Below, piece after piece: positions 13,533 through 23,556 of a stretch of 39,394 bases of DNA; position 1 is the stretch's first letter; each line of letters starts with the position of its first letter. The notes beneath the pieces were generated by a model. That model searched no databases. It was not told the DNA's origin and saw only the letters and a program-made list of their open reading frames with translations. Location: positions 1 to 39,394 of the forward strand of contig JAIVIZ010000003.1 in assembly GCA_020200315.1 (NCBI GenBank). The letters run 5' to 3'. A program made the translations under genes and the position numbers. The stretch comes from Sphingomonadales bacterium. Lineage in GTDB: Bacteria; Pseudomonadota; Alphaproteobacteria; Sphingomonadales; Sphingomonadaceae.

Positions 13533-15562
13533 CAGCGGTAGTCGGTCTCGCCAACGCTACTTGCGGCCGCCGGATCGTCGGCGAGAGCCACGGCGCCCTC
13601 GTTGCGTGACTTTAGGTAGAGCCAGGCGATGGCGGCAACGAAAGCAAGCGATCCCAGCGGCACCGCCAGCGGGAACTCCTTGACCACCGCGAGCGGCGAG
13701 TCGCTGTTGGTCGCGCCGACGATTCCGGCGAACAGCACCCCGAACAGGCTTTCGCCGACGATCAGCCCGGTCGCCATCAGAACGCCGAGCCGCTCGGCGA
13801 AGGCGGGATTGGAGGCGGTTCGCGCCCAACGGTCATAGAACCAGCCGATCGCGGCACCGACGGGAATCAGCAGGGTGAGCGCCATCGGCAGATAGATGCC
13901 CATGCCGAGGGCGAGCGGCGGCAGCGATCCCTTCCCGCTGCGCCGCAGCAGCTCGTCGGCCACGACCGCGACCGCGCCAATCGCCGCGCCAAGCCCGATC
14001 AAATTCCAGTCGAGATTGCCGCCGAGCACGCCTTGCGCAATGGCCGAAATCAGCGCGGCTTGCGGTGCTGCCAGCGCATTGGGTCCCGCACCGGGTGCGC
14101 CCTGGAAGCCGAAGGTGCTGTTGAGCAGGCTGAGGATCGGCGGAATGACCACCGCGCCGAACAGAACTCCGAGGACCAGCGCGACCTGCTGCCGCCACGG
14201 CGTGGCCCCGACCAGCTGGCCGGTCTTCAGATCCTGCAGATTGTCGTTCGAGATGGTGGCGACGCCAAACACGATGGCGGTCACGAACAAGGCGAAGGCG
14301 ACGAGGCTCTTGGTCGCGTCGGGTGCAAGGTTGCGTCCGAAGAGGGCGGCGAGGATTAGCGAGATGCCGAGCACGGCGAGGATCCCGACGCCCGAGATCG
14401 GGCTGTTCGAGGCGCCGATCAGCCCGGCCATGTAGCCGCACACCGCCGCGATGACGATGCCAGCGACCAGAATGTAGAGGATCGACAGGCTGATCGTCGC
14501 GCCGGGGCTGGCGGCGATCGGGTTGGACGGGGCGAAGGCGGCGAGCAGCAGCCCGATCGGAATCATCGACGCGAGGATCGTCCCGAATACGATCGAAATC
14601 GGCAGGTCGCGTTCGGTCAGGTCGAGCGAGGCGTTGCCTCCGTCCCGACGGCTGCGGTTCGCCGCCATCGCCGAGCGGATACCGCCGACGATCGGGCCGA
14701 TGATCCGCAGCAGCGTCCAGATCGCCGCGATGCCAATCGTGCCGGCACCAATGAAGCGCACCTTTTCGCGAAACACCGAGTTGACGAATCCAGGAACATC
14801 GGCGGCGTGCGTCGCGAGCCCGGCGGCCGTGAGCATCGGCACGAGAATCGTCCAGCTGATCAGCAGCCCGACAAACATTGCGATGCCGACGGCGATGCCG
14901 ACGAGATGGCCGACACCGATCAGCGCCATCGACAGGCTGGTCGAGGCCGTCGTGGCGCCACTGCCGAAGCGGAAGGTGGCCGCGGCGTCCGCAGCGAGCA
15001 GCTTCGTTTGGGCGAGCGCAGCGTAGGCGGCGGAGACAAGGGACGACCAGATGATCATCGTCAGCCCGCGCTTATTCTCCTCTTCGCCGCCGACCCCGGC
15101 ACCGACCTTGAGCACTTCGGCTGCCGCGACGCCTTCGGGATAGGGGAGGTCCGAGCCGGTGACGAGCGCACGGCGCAGCGGCACAGAATACATCACACCG
15201 AGGATGCCGCCGACCACGATCACCGCGGTCGAAAGCCAGAAGGGGAAGCCGGTCCACCAGCCGACCATGATCAGGCCCGGCAAGACGAAAATGATGGCGG
15301 ACAGCGTTCCGGCCGACGACGCGATCGTCTGGACGATGTTGTTTTCCTGGATAGTCGCGCCCTTGAAGCCCTTCAGCACGGCCATCGAGATGACCGCGGC
15401 AGGAATCGATGTGGCGAAGGTCAGGCCGATTTTTAGCCCCAGATAGACGTTGGCGGCGGTGAACAGGACGGTGATCACCGCGCCGAGGATGATTCCGCGG
15501 ATGGTTAGTTCGGCGACATCGCCGCGCGATCCGGGAAGCGAGGAATCCGTCATCGTTGCCAT
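13532..15562 (-). CDS. OPT-family oligopeptide transporter
   Basis: 676 residues, almost entirely hydrophobic with about 14-16 membrane helices. Family segments include [12 protein letters not shown] followed by [29 protein letters not shown], which is the conserved NNIVQT/ASSAG region of OPT proteins. In bacteria these proton-coupled carriers take up small peptides or metal-chelate compounds; the substrate here is unknown. A GAAGG sequence before ATG 15562 can serve as ribosome-binding site, and a second in-frame ATG lies three codons in. Followed directly by queF. Confidence 0.92.
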   Translation of the reverse strand: MATMTDSSLPGSRGDVAELTIRGIILGAVITVLFTAANVYLGLKIGLTFATSIPAAVISMAVLKGFKGATIQENNIVQTIASSAGTLSAIIFVLPGLIMVGWWTGFPFWLSTAVIVVGGILGVMYSVPLRRALVTGSDLPYPEGVAAAEVLKVGAGVGGEEENKRGLTMIIWSSLVSAAYAALAQTKLLAADAAATFRFGSGATTASTSLSMALIGVGHLVGIAVGIAMFVGLLISWTILVPMLTAAGLATHAADVPGFVNSVFREKVRFIGAGTIGIAAIWTLLRIIGPIVGGIRSAMAANRSRRDGGNASLDLTERDLPISIVFGTILASMIPIGLLLAAFAPSNPIAASPGATISLSILYILVAGIVIAAVCGYMAGLIGASNSPISGVGILAVLGISLILAALFGRNLAPDATKSLVAFALFVTAIVFGVATISNDNLQDLKTGQLVGATPWRQQVALVLGVLFGAVVIPPILSLLNSTFGFQGAPGAGPNALAAPQAALISAIAQGVLGGNLDWNLIGLGAAIGAVAVVADELLRRSGKGSLPPLALGMGIYLPMALTLLIPVGAAIGWFYDRWARTASNPAFAERLGVLMATGLIVGESLFGVLFAGIVGATNSDSPLAVVKEFPLAVPLGSLAFVAAIAWLYLKSRNEGAVALADDPAAASSVGETDYR

Positions 15563-15639
15563 GCTGCTGCGCCTTCAATCTAAAACTCGCCGGGATCGTA
15601 ACGGTCCCGCATCGCGTTCGGAAGCAGTTTCGGCTTCGA

Positions 15640-16848
15640 TCACCAGCCCGCCTCAAGGAAGCGGGTGGCGAGGGCGCAGTGCAACGCGACTCCGCGCGCG
15701 AGGTGCGCTTCCTCGACGATCATCTTCGAATTGTGGATCGGGGCGCGCGCCGAGGGGTCGCCATCGGGCGGAGCGACACCGAGAATGGCCATGGCGCCGG
15801 GCACCTTCTGCAGCACATAGGCGAAGTCTTCGCCGCCCATGATGGGCGCGGGAATGGAGTGGTAGCCATTCTCGCCGAACAGCGCCGTCGCGCAGTCGCG
15901 GATCAGGCCGACCGCGCGCGGATCGTTGATCGCTGCGGGATAGCCCGGATCGATGCTCGCTTCGGCGGTGCAGCCGTGGGCGTCGGCAATATTCTCGACA
16001 ATGCGTCGAAACGCCGCGCGCGCATCCTGACGCACCCGGTCGCTGAGCGTGCGAAGCGTGCCGACGATCTCGACCCTATCGGGGATGATGTTGTGCGCCG
16101 ATCCGGCGTTGATTTGCGTGATCGACAGCACGACCGGATCGGTAAATGTCGTTCGCCTGGCGACATAGACCTGCAGCGCCATCACGGCTTCGCAGGTGGC
16201 AGGGATCGGATCGATCGCGTCGTGCGGCATGGCGGCGTGACCACCCCTGCCGCGGACGGTGGCGAGCAGCGTATCCGTCGAAGCGAGCAATGCCCCCTCC
16301 CGACACGCGATCAGCCCGCCGGGCAGATTGGGGAAGATGTGCAGCGCGAAGGCGGCATCGGGCGCCGGATCGTCGAGCAGTCCTTCCTCGATCATGTGGC
16401 GGGCGCCGTGATGCCCTTCCTCGCCGGGCTGGAACATGAAGAGGATCGTGCCCTCGATCTCATCGCGACACCGGGCGAGAATGCGCGCCGCGCCCGCCAG
16501 CATGGCCGAATGGGTGTCGTGCCCGCAGGCATGCATGTGACCGGGGGTTCGGCTGGCGAACTCGAGGCCCGTGTCCTCGTGGATCGGCAGCGCGTCCATG
16601 TCGCCGCGCAGCAGCACGGTGCGGCCTGGGCGCGTCCCATCCAGCCGGGCAATGAAACCGGAGGTTCGCTGGCTATCGCGGATGTCGAGCGATAGGTCTT
16701 CGAGCGCCGCCTTGAGCCTCGTCGTCGTCCGATGACAGGAAAGCCCGAGCTCCGGATCGGCGTGGATCGCGCGGCGCAGGGCGATGGTGGCGGATTGCTG
16801 GGCGGCGGCCGCGGCGATCCAGTCGGTGGTCTGAAGGGTCATGGCCAT
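15640..16848 (-). CDS. M20-family amidohydrolase (N-acyl amino acid / hippurate type)
   Basis: 402 residues. Peptidase M20D signatures: RGDMDALPI, HACGHDTH (Cys108 and His110 as metal ligands), FQPGEEGHHGA with the catalytic Glu pair (143-144), RGRGGHAAMPH in the lid domain, MGGEDFAY, and HNSKMIV near the end. Such enzymes deacylate N-acyl amino acids or related amides in the cytosol using a di-metal centre. A second ATG two codons in has better spacing from GAGAGG and may be the true start. It follows the NTF2-like gene by a few bases. Confidence 0.92.
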   Translation of the reverse strand: MAMTLQTTDWIAAAAAQQSATIALRRAIHADPELGLSCHRTTTRLKAALEDLSLDIRDSQRTSGFIARLDGTRPGRTVLLRGDMDALPIHEDTGLEFASRTPGHMHACGHDTHSAMLAGAARILARCRDEIEGTILFMFQPGEEGHHGARHMIEEGLLDDPAPDAAFALHIFPNLPGGLIACREGALLASTDTLLATVRGRGGHAAMPHDAIDPIPATCEAVMALQVYVARRTTFTDPVVLSITQINAGSAHNIIPDRVEIVGTLRTLSDRVRQDARAAFRRIVENIADAHGCTAEASIDPGYPAAINDPRAVGLIRDCATALFGENGYHSIPAPIMGGEDFAYVLQKVPGAMAILGVAPPDGDPSARAPIHNSKMIVEEAHLARGVALHCALATRFLEAGW

Positions 16849-16854
16849 CGCCTC

Positions 16855-17238
16855 TCAACGCGCGTCGGATTTCGCTGGCACGAGGCTCGAATGGCGGCGA
16901 ATAACCTGCCAGCGGCCATTCTCCTTAACCCAGACGTCGGTCAGTAGCACGCGCTCGTCGACGCACTGCCCGCGGTAGCGCACCTTCCAGCACGCATCCA
17001 TCGTCGCGATGATCGTGTGCGGCAGCGACACCTGCTTGAGCACGCGCGTTTCGAGCGCAGCGATGTCCATACCCTCGAGCGCGCTCAGCCAAGCGTCGCG
17101 ATCGACCGCCATCAGACCATTGGGTCGCGCTGCGACAAGTTCGAATTGCGGATGGATGAGGTCGCGAAGCGCCGCCTTATCCTTGGTGAGCAGCGCCGCG
17201 CGCCAGCACGCCTCGAGCTCTGCGACATCGGGTGTCAC
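16855..17238 (-). CDS. NTF2-like (DUF4440-type) small protein
   Basis: 127 residues from GTG 17238; GTG codons at 17253 and 17277 are alternatives that would overlap the upstream gene. The pattern AELEACWRAALLTKDKAALRDLIHPQFELV, then a curved-sheet region ending VWVKENGRWQVIRRHSSLV, is the SnoaL/DUF4440 fold. Members range from enzymes to ligand-binding or calmodulin-kinase-association domains, so no reaction can be assigned. It sits between the HerA-like ATPase gene and the amidohydrolase gene, with only a few bases on either side. Confidence 0.78.
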   Translation of the reverse strand: MTPDVAELEACWRAALLTKDKAALRDLIHPQFELVAARPNGLMAVDRDAWLSALEGMDIAALETRVLKQVSLPHTIIATMDACWKVRYRGQCVDERVLLTDVWVKENGRWQVIRRHSSLVPAKSDAR

Positions 17239-17242
17239 GGGC

Positions 17243-18856
17243 TTATCGCCCACGGAAGAGCCCACCGAGCACGCCACGGATGAGCTGGTTGCCGAGCTGA
17301 CGCCCGACCGAACTTGAGGCCGCCCGGACCGCCGACTGAATGACCTTGTCGGTCATCGTCGGACGAGCCGCCTCACGCGCCTCTGCGGCCGCCTGCCGGT
17401 CCGCCTCGCGCTGTTGCTGGATCTGCAGCCGCTGTTGCGCGGCCTGGGCCTGGGCGGCAGCCTTGGCGGCCTGCGCGTCGAGCTTGGCCTGCTGCGCCGC
17501 GGCCTTGTCGGCATCGGTCTTCGCCTTGGTTTCGGCCGCAGCTGCCGCGGCCTCGCTGCCCTTGGCCTTGAGGATTTCCTCGGCCGAGTCCCGGTCGATC
17601 AGCGTGTCGTATTTCGATCCGATCGCGTCGGTGGTGACGATCACCTGCCGTTCCTCGGGAGTGAGCGGGCCGACGCGCGAGCTCGGCGGCTTGATCAGGG
17701 TGCGGGCGACGGGTGATGGCGCGCCGTCGGGCTGGAGCAAGGAGACCAGCGCTTCGCCGACCTTGAGCTGGGTGATGGCGGTGGCGACATCGAGGCCGGG
17801 CGAGGCGCGGAAGGTCTTGGCGGCGGCCTCGACCCCCGCCTGATCGCGCGGGGTGAACGCGCGCAACGCATGCTGCACGCGATTGCCGAGCTGCGCCGCG
17901 ACCTTGTCGGGAATGTCGACCGGATTCTGGGTGATGAAATAGACGCCGACTCCTTTCGAGCGGATCAGGCGGACGACCTGCTCGACCTTTTCGAGCAGCG
18001 CATCCGGTGCGTCCTCGAACAGGAGGTGCGCTTCGTCGAAGAAGAAGCACAGTTTGGGCTTGTCGGGGTCGCCGATCTCGGGAAGTTGCTGGAACAGCTC
18101 GGACAGCAGCCACAGGAGGAAGGTGGCGTAGAGCCGCGGGCTGGCCATCAGCTTCTCGGCGGCGAGGATGTTGACGACGCCGCGGCCCTGGTCGTCGAGC
18201 CCAAGGAAATCGTTGAGGTCGAGCGCCGGCTCGCCGAAGAAATGGTCGCCGCCCTGGCTGCGCAGCTGGAGCAGCGAGCGCTGGATCGTGCCGACCGACT
18301 GTTTCGAGACATTGCCATATTCGAGCGTCAGCTGATCGGCATTTTCCCCGACGTGGACGAGCATCGCCTGGAGGTCGTCGAGGTCGAGCAGCAGCAGGCC
18401 CTCCTTGTCGGCGATATGAAAGGCAATGGCCAGCACGCCTTCCTGGACCTCGTTGAGGTTCATCAGCCGGGCGAGGAGCAGCGGGCCCATTTCGCTGATG
18501 GTGGTGCGAATCGGGTGGCCCTGTTCGCCGAACAGATCCCAGAATTGCGCGGGATTGTCGCTGTAGGTCCAGCCGCTCATGCCGATCTCGGCGGCCCGGG
18601 CGGCGAAGATCGCATGGCTCTTGGCCGTCGGGGAGCCGGCCATGGCGAGGCCGGAAAGGTCGCCCTTGACGTCGGCGACGAAGGTCGGAACGCCGATTTT
18701 GCTCAGCCCGTCGACGATGCCCTGCAGCGTCACGGTCTTGCCCGTGCCGGTCGCGCCGGCGATCAGGCCGTGGCGGTTGGCGCGCTTGAGCTCCAGCGCC
18801 TGCGGATCGGCGCCGCCGGGACCGGCGCCGATGAAGATCGAAGTTTCGTCCACCAA
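17243..18856 (-). CDS. HerA-like ATPase (DUF853 family)
   Basis: 537 residues. Walker A GATGTGKT (34-41), Walker B KLCFFFDEAHLLF and a sensor-type segment VYFITQNPVDIP identify a FtsK/HerA-type motor ATPase. The C-terminal ~110 residues are an Ala/Gln/Lys-rich coiled coil, then a basic tail. The family is common in proteobacteria as a stand-alone gene; a role in DNA translocation or repair is assumed from HerA but unproven. The start could be TTG 18856 or GTG 18853, after AAGGTGACGCAA. It lies 66 bases downstream of degP. Confidence 0.88.
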   Translation of the reverse strand: MVDETSIFIGAGPGGADPQALELKRANRHGLIAGATGTGKTVTLQGIVDGLSKIGVPTFVADVKGDLSGLAMAGSPTAKSHAIFAARAAEIGMSGWTYSDNPAQFWDLFGEQGHPIRTTISEMGPLLLARLMNLNEVQEGVLAIAFHIADKEGLLLLDLDDLQAMLVHVGENADQLTLEYGNVSKQSVGTIQRSLLQLRSQGGDHFFGEPALDLNDFLGLDDQGRGVVNILAAEKLMASPRLYATFLLWLLSELFQQLPEIGDPDKPKLCFFFDEAHLLFEDAPDALLEKVEQVVRLIRSKGVGVYFITQNPVDIPDKVAAQLGNRVQHALRAFTPRDQAGVEAAAKTFRASPGLDVATAITQLKVGEALVSLLQPDGAPSPVARTLIKPPSSRVGPLTPEERQVIVTTDAIGSKYDTLIDRDSAEEILKAKGSEAAAAAAETKAKTDADKAAAQQAKLDAQAAKAAAQAQAAQQRLQIQQQREADRQAAAEAREAARPTMTDKVIQSAVRAASSSVGRQLGNQLIRGVLGGLFRGR

Positions 18857-18922
18857 GTTGCGTCACCTTGCGGTCAGCCCTGGCGCGGAGCCTAAGCCAT
18901 CAGCAGGGGACGCAACAAGCGT

Positions 18923-20485
18923 CTAACGCGAAGCAAGATTGATCCCGACGAATCTCTCAGGCGCGGTTCCGCGCTTGACCAGCAGGAGCACGCTCATGCG
19001 GCCGGTGGCACGGGCCTCTGAAACCGCCGCTGCGACCTGCGGCGGAGTCGTGACCAGTGCCTGATTGACCGAGATGATCACGTCGCCGCGACGCAAGCCC
19101 TTGTCGGATGCGTCGCTGTTGCTGTCGATGGCGGTGATGACGACCCCATGCGTGCCCGGCGGCAGGCTCAGGGCCTGGACCGCGCCCGGGGTCAGCGGCT
19201 GGAGGGAAAGGCCAAGGGCACGAGTTGCCGGCGCGGTGACTCCATTGCCGAAATTGCCATCGTTATTGGCATCGCCTCCGCCTGCCGCCTTGGCGAGCGC
19301 TTCCTCGCTTGGACGCTGCCCGACGACGACCGCCACCGTCTGCGGACGGCCATTGCGGATGATATTCACCGGCACCCTGCTGCCGACCGGAGAGTTGGCG
19401 ATAAGATAGGAGACCGTCTGCTCCGAAGTGACCGCCTGTCCGCCAACCCGGACGATGACATCGCCCTGCCGAATACCGGCCAGTGCGGCCGGATCGCCAG
19501 GCTGAACCGAGTTGACGAGTTCGCCACTGCCCTTTTTGAGGCCCAACGCGGCGGCGGTGTCGTCATCCTGAAGAGGCTGGAGGCCGACGCCGAGATAGCC
19601 GCGGCTCGGCTGCTGACCACGGCGCAGGGTCTCGATGACCGGCTGGGCAAGCTCGGCCGGGATGGCAAGGCCGATACCGACGCTGGCGCCCGTAGGCGAG
19701 ATCAGCGCCGAGTTGATGCCGATGACGTTGCCATTGAGATCGAACATCGGGCCGCCGGAGTTGCCCATGTTGATGCTGGCGTCGGTCTGGATGTAGCGGT
19801 CGTAGGCGCCGAAGCCGGTGATGCCGCGATGGAGCGCGGAAATGATGCCGGCGGTGACCGTGCTGCCGACGCCGTAGGGATCTCCGATCGCCAGCACCCA
19901 GTCGCCAACTCGGGCCCGCGTGCTGTCGCCCCACTGGACATAAGGGAGATTGGCGCCATCGATCTTGAGCAGCGCCAGGTCGGAAGGAAGATCCCGCCCG
20001 ATGATCCGCGCCGAATATTCCTTGCCGCTGGTGAGGGTCACGGCGACGCTGTCGACTACCCCCTTGCCTTCGGCGCCCTGGATGAGGTGATTGTTGGTGA
20101 CGATGTAGCCGTCGGGCGAGATGATGAAGCCGGAGCCGAGCGACCCGGCTTCGCGAGTCGTCGGCTGGCTTCCGTTTGACTGATCCTGCCCGTCGGGTTC
20201 CTGGCCGCCGAATTGGCGGAAGAACTGGGCCATAGGATCGGTCTGTGCCTTGACCGCGATCCGCTGCTTGGTCGAGATATTGACCACCGCCGGCTGCAGC
20301 CGGGCGGTCAGGTCGGCGAAGCTCATCGGGGCGCCGGGGCGCGGCGCCATTGCCGACGGCGCGTTCTGCGCCGTCTGCGCGCCGACCGGTCCGGTCGCGA
20401 TCGAAAAGGCCGTCCCGCCCAACAGCAGGGCGCCGGCAACACCATAGGCATAGCGCACGATCGGAGACTCCTTGGAGAAACTCAT
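18923..20485 (-). CDS. degP: Periplasmic Do/DegP-type serine protease
   Basis: 520 residues. An N-terminal hydrophobic signal (about 11-36) is followed by a trypsin-like domain with the triad His133 (TNNHLI), Asp169 (DLALLK) and Ser243 (GNSGGP). Two PDZ domains follow: GYLGVGLQP onward, and about 410-520 (GVVITAIDSNSDASDKGLRRGDVI). A Gln/Ser/Gly-rich loop at 94-110 matches the LA loop position. It degrades or holds misfolded envelope proteins. Its place directly after hflK-hflC repeats the arrangement seen with MucD/HtrA-type proteases. GAGGATG precedes the ATG. It could equally be named degQ or mucD. Confidence 0.95.
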   Translation of the reverse strand: MSFSKESPIVRYAYGVAGALLLGGTAFSIATGPVGAQTAQNAPSAMAPRPGAPMSFADLTARLQPAVVNISTKQRIAVKAQTDPMAQFFRQFGGQEPDGQDQSNGSQPTTREAGSLGSGFIISPDGYIVTNNHLIQGAEGKGVVDSVAVTLTSGKEYSARIIGRDLPSDLALLKIDGANLPYVQWGDSTRARVGDWVLAIGDPYGVGSTVTAGIISALHRGITGFGAYDRYIQTDASINMGNSGGPMFDLNGNVIGINSALISPTGASVGIGLAIPAELAQPVIETLRRGQQPSRGYLGVGLQPLQDDDTAAALGLKKGSGELVNSVQPGDPAALAGIRQGDVIVRVGGQAVTSEQTVSYLIANSPVGSRVPVNIIRNGRPQTVAVVVGQRPSEEALAKAAGGGDANNDGNFGNGVTAPATRALGLSLQPLTPGAVQALSLPPGTHGVVITAIDSNSDASDKGLRRGDVIISVNQALVTTPPQVAAAVSEARATGRMSVLLLVKRGTAPERFVGINLASR

Positions 20486-20563
20486 TCGACATCCTCGTTG
20501 ATTGCGTTCGTGCCTTCAAGGCTAGGTCAAACGCCTGAACACGGTTTGAACAGGCAGTATTCG

Positions 20564-21424
20564 TCACCGTCCGGAAAATTGTTTCAGATAGTCGCTTTGC
20601 GGCGACAGGATGACGGTCGTTGGCGCGGTCCGTCCGGTCCCGCCGTCGCCGAGGAAGGTCGTCTGGTACGACTGCATGGCGCGATAGAAGTCGTAGAAGG
20701 ACGGGTCCTTGCCGAAGCTGTCGGCATAGATTTTCGACGCGTCCGCCTGGGCCGTGGCCTGGATGATCTGCGCCTGCTTGGCGCCTTCGGCGATGATCAG
20801 GCGGGCTTCCTGCTCGCGCGCGGTTCGCATCCGGGAATAGGCGCTTTCAAGCGGCGTACCGCTCGGCAGGTCCGCTTTCTTGATGCGCACGTCGATGACT
20901 TGGACGCCATACTGGCGGGCAACGCGGTCGAGGCCGCGGCGGACATTGTCCATTACGCCCTCGCGCTCGGGCGAGAGGAGCGATGAGAAGGGCCGCTTGC
21001 CGAGCTCGTTGCGCAGCTCCGAGCCGAGATTGGGGACGAGTGCGCCTTGCAGCCCGTCGACCGAGTGCGCGCTGATGTACATGCGGAGCGGATCGACGAT
21101 CCGGTAGCGCGCGAAGGCATCGACCTCGAGCCGCTGCTGGTCGGTCGAGGTGACCTGGCGCCGCTCCATGTCGACGTCGAGCACCCGCTTGTCGATCCAC
21201 ACGACGGTGTCGACGAACGGCAGGCGCCAGTTGAGGCCTGCCCCGTCCGCGCCGAGCGCCTGACCAGACCGATACTGGTTAAGGATGTAGATCGGCTTGC
21301 CGAAGCGAACGATGATCGCCTGCCTTGTCTCCGGCACGACGATGATCGTGTTGAGCAGCACGGCCAGGGAGATGAGGGCGAGACCGGCGGTGAGCACCGG
21401 TCTGTGGAGGGCCTGACGGATCAC
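20564..21424 (-). CDS. hflC: HflC, SPFH-domain membrane protein
   Basis: 286 residues. One N-terminal transmembrane helix (about 12-31) is followed by the SPFH/band-7 domain (QAIIVRFGKPI, VEAF-type strands, RRGLDRVARQYGVQVIDVRIKKADLP) and the helical segment with AEGAKQAQIIQATAQADASKIYADSFGKDPSFYDFYRAMQ (quoted in parts; about residues 190-245). It forms the HflKC cage around FtsH and limits its proteolysis. Its ATG overlaps the hflK stop. Confidence 0.96.
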   Translation of the reverse strand: MIRQALHRPVLTAGLALISLAVLLNTIIVVPETRQAIIVRFGKPIYILNQYRSGQALGADGAGLNWRLPFVDTVVWIDKRVLDVDMERRQVTSTDQQRLEVDAFARYRIVDPLRMYISAHSVDGLQGALVPNLGSELRNELGKRPFSSLLSPEREGVMDNVRRGLDRVARQYGVQVIDVRIKKADLPSGTPLESAYSRMRTAREQEARLIIAEGAKQAQIIQATAQADASKIYADSFGKDPSFYDFYRAMQSYQTTFLGDGGTGRTAPTTVILSPQSDYLKQFSGR

Positions 21425-22491
21425 TTGGCCTCGACGATCGTCTTGTCGACGCCTTGGAGGACCCGCTCCATCGTCTCATAATACATGCGGCGGCGGGTAA
21501 CGTCGGGGGCAAGCTTGTACTGGCCGTAGACCTTGTCGAACGCCGCCGCTTCGCCCTGTGCCCGGGCGGTCAGCTGCGACGCGTAGGAGGTGGCCTTGGC
21601 GACATCGCTCTGCGCCTGCTGCTTGGCGGCGGAGACTGCCTTGAAAGCGTCGTTGACCGCGGCGGGCGGATCGGCCTGCTTGATCGCTACGCCCTGGATG
21701 AGCACCCCGGACTTGTAGCCGTCGAGCACGCGCTGCATTTCCTCCTGGACACGATTCTCGATGTCGCCGCGCTTGTCGCCCATCGCTTCCTTGAGGGTCA
21801 CATTGGCGATCGCGGCGCGCATCGTGCTTTCGGCGACCTGGCGGATGGTCTCATCGGGCTGGGCGAGCTCGAACAGATATTTCTCCGGATCGCGGATGTT
21901 CCAGCGCACCTGATAGGCGATGTCGATGATGTTCTGATCGCCGGTCAGCATCAGCGTTTCGCTCTCTTCGCTGCCGAGGTCGATCGTCTGAATCTTCTCG
22001 ACGTCGATCTTGCGAACGCGGTCGATCGGCGCCGGCAAGGTGATGCCAACGCCAGGCGAAAGGGTGGCGGCATAGCTGCCGAAACGCGTGACGACGCCGC
22101 GCTCGCCCGGCGCGATCGAGTGCATCGAGGTGAGAACGAGCCACAGCGCCAGAACGGCCGCCAGCGCCCAGACGATAAGGGCTCCATCGGGACGGAACCC
22201 GCTGCCGCTCGAAGAGCCATCGGAACCGCCGCCGCCGAGACGCTGCCGGCTTTTGCGCAGGAAATCTTCAAGGCTGCGGCCTCCACCGAACGGCGCATCA
22301 GGCCGGCGCTTGCGCACCGGCTCTCCCCACGGGCCATCGGCGCCGGCCGGCGGCTTCGGCTTGTCTTCGGCGGGAGCTCCTTCATCGGCTTCGCCAGCCC
22401 CCCATGGCCCCTTGCTGTCGGCGAACAGGCCATTGGTGGAGAAGCGGCCGGCGAGGGAGCGGAGCGCGGGGGTCCGCGGAAAAATAGTCAT
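21421..22491 (-). CDS. hflK: HflK, SPFH-domain membrane protein
   Basis: 356 residues. A long Gly/Pro-rich cytoplasmic N-terminus with the repeated GPWG motif, a transmembrane helix at about 102-125 (LIVWALAAVLALWLVL), then the SPFH domain (RGVVTRFGSYAATLSPG) and a helical region ending in TRRRMYYETMERVL. It partners HflC in a ring that encloses FtsH. The start codon is preceded by TATAGT whose T lies exactly 12 bases upstream and there is no Shine-Dalgarno, so the mRNA is probably leaderless. It leads the hflK-hflC-degP operon and is divergent from the Mrp-type gene. Confidence 0.96.
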   Translation of the reverse strand: MTIFPRTPALRSLAGRFSTNGLFADSKGPWGAGEADEGAPAEDKPKPPAGADGPWGEPVRKRRPDAPFGGGRSLEDFLRKSRQRLGGGGSDGSSSGSGFRPDGALIVWALAAVLALWLVLTSMHSIAPGERGVVTRFGSYAATLSPGVGITLPAPIDRVRKIDVEKIQTIDLGSEESETLMLTGDQNIIDIAYQVRWNIRDPEKYLFELAQPDETIRQVAESTMRAAIANVTLKEAMGDKRGDIENRVQEEMQRVLDGYKSGVLIQGVAIKQADPPAAVNDAFKAVSAAKQQAQSDVAKATSYASQLTARAQGEAAAFDKVYGQYKLAPDVTRRRMYYETMERVLQGVDKTIVEAK

Positions 22492-22595
22492 TGCGACACT
22501 ATAGGTAGCGCCGGCGCCGAAATACAGTGTCGCCCGTCGAATAGCCGGACGTCACCGCCTTGTGCCGCTTCGCCACCCCGGCGCATAGACCCCGC

Positions 22596-23528
22596 ATGAC
22601 TGAGGATATCGTCAGCGACGACAAGCGCCTGCGCTCCCGCCGCGAGATGGCCGGGGTGGTGACGCTGGTCGTCGATGCGTCCGGGCTCAACGCAGTGGAG
22701 CGCAGCGAGTTGGAAACCCGGTTGCGGTCGGCGGAGGTGGACGCGCGTGAGGTCCGCATCGCCATGACCGCGAGCAAGCCGGAGAGAAGCCTTATCGCCA
22801 TCGGCAGCGGCAAGGGCGGCGTGGGCAAGTCGACCCTCGCCGCCAATCTCGCCATTGCGCTCGCTCGGACGGGGCGGAAAGTGGGGCTGATCGATGCCGA
22901 TATCTATGGCCCTTCGCAGCCGCGCCTGCTCGGCACGTCGACGCGGCCCGAGGCGCGCAACAAGCAATTGATACCGGTGGAAGCGCATGGCGTGCGCCTG
23001 CTTTCGGTAGGTCAGCTGGTGCCGGCGGGACAGGCGCTGGCATGGCGGGGGCCGATGGCCTCGAGTGCACTGACCCAGCTGATCGAAGGCGATTGGAGCG
23101 ACGCGGAGATCATCCTGGTCGATTTGCCGCCCGGCACCGGTGACGTCCAATTGTCGCTGGTCGCCAAGGCGCGACCCACTGCGGCGGTGATCGTCTCGAC
23201 CCCGCAGGATCTGGCGCTGATCGATGCCGAACGCGCGATCGATCTGTTCGGCAAAACCGGTGTTCCGATTGCCGGCCTGATCGAGAACATGGCCGGCTAT
23301 GCCTGTCCGCACTGCGGGGAGAGTTCCGACCCGTTCGGCAGCGGCGGGGCGGAGGCAGCGGCGGCGCGGCTGGGGATCGCGTTTCTGGGTCGGCTGCCTT
23401 TGTCGGCCAGTCTGCGCGAGGCGTCCGATGCGGGAGTGCCGCCGGCGGCAGGCGAGGGGCCGGCAGCAGAGGCGTTCGCCAAGCTCGCGTCCGCGCTGCT
23501 AGACGAGGTGGAGAAAGTTGCTGCGTGA
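22596..23528 (+). CDS. Mrp/ApbC-type iron-sulfur carrier ATPase
   Basis: 310 residues from ATG 22596. The P-loop GSGKGGVGKST (about 68-78), the switch segments DADIYGPSQPRLLG and VDLPPGTGDVQL, and the CPHC cluster-binding motif (in YACPHCGESS) identify an Mrp/NBP35 carrier that moves [4Fe-4S] clusters to apoproteins. The ~65-residue N-terminal region is a shortened form of the usual MIP18-like domain. An open frame 12 codons longer exists, but a TAGACC box 10 bases before ATG 22596 favours the shorter start. It overlaps the next gene's extended frame but not its likely start. Confidence 0.94.
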   Translation: MTEDIVSDDKRLRSRREMAGVVTLVVDASGLNAVERSELETRLRSAEVDAREVRIAMTASKPERSLIAIGSGKGGVGKSTLAANLAIALARTGRKVGLIDADIYGPSQPRLLGTSTRPEARNKQLIPVEAHGVRLLSVGQLVPAGQALAWRGPMASSALTQLIEGDWSDAEIILVDLPPGTGDVQLSLVAKARPTAAVIVSTPQDLALIDAERAIDLFGKTGVPIAGLIENMAGYACPHCGESSDPFGSGGAEAAAARLGIAFLGRLPLSASLREASDAGVPPAAGEGPAAEAFAKLASALLDEVEKVAA

Positions 23529-23556
23529 CGCATTGGCACGTTCGAAGGAGAGGAGC

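Noticed and set aside
17373-18866. 497-codon alternative frame on the minus strand
   Set aside because: It is an out-of-frame shadow of the HerA-like ATPase gene with Arg/Pro/Ala-rich low-complexity product.
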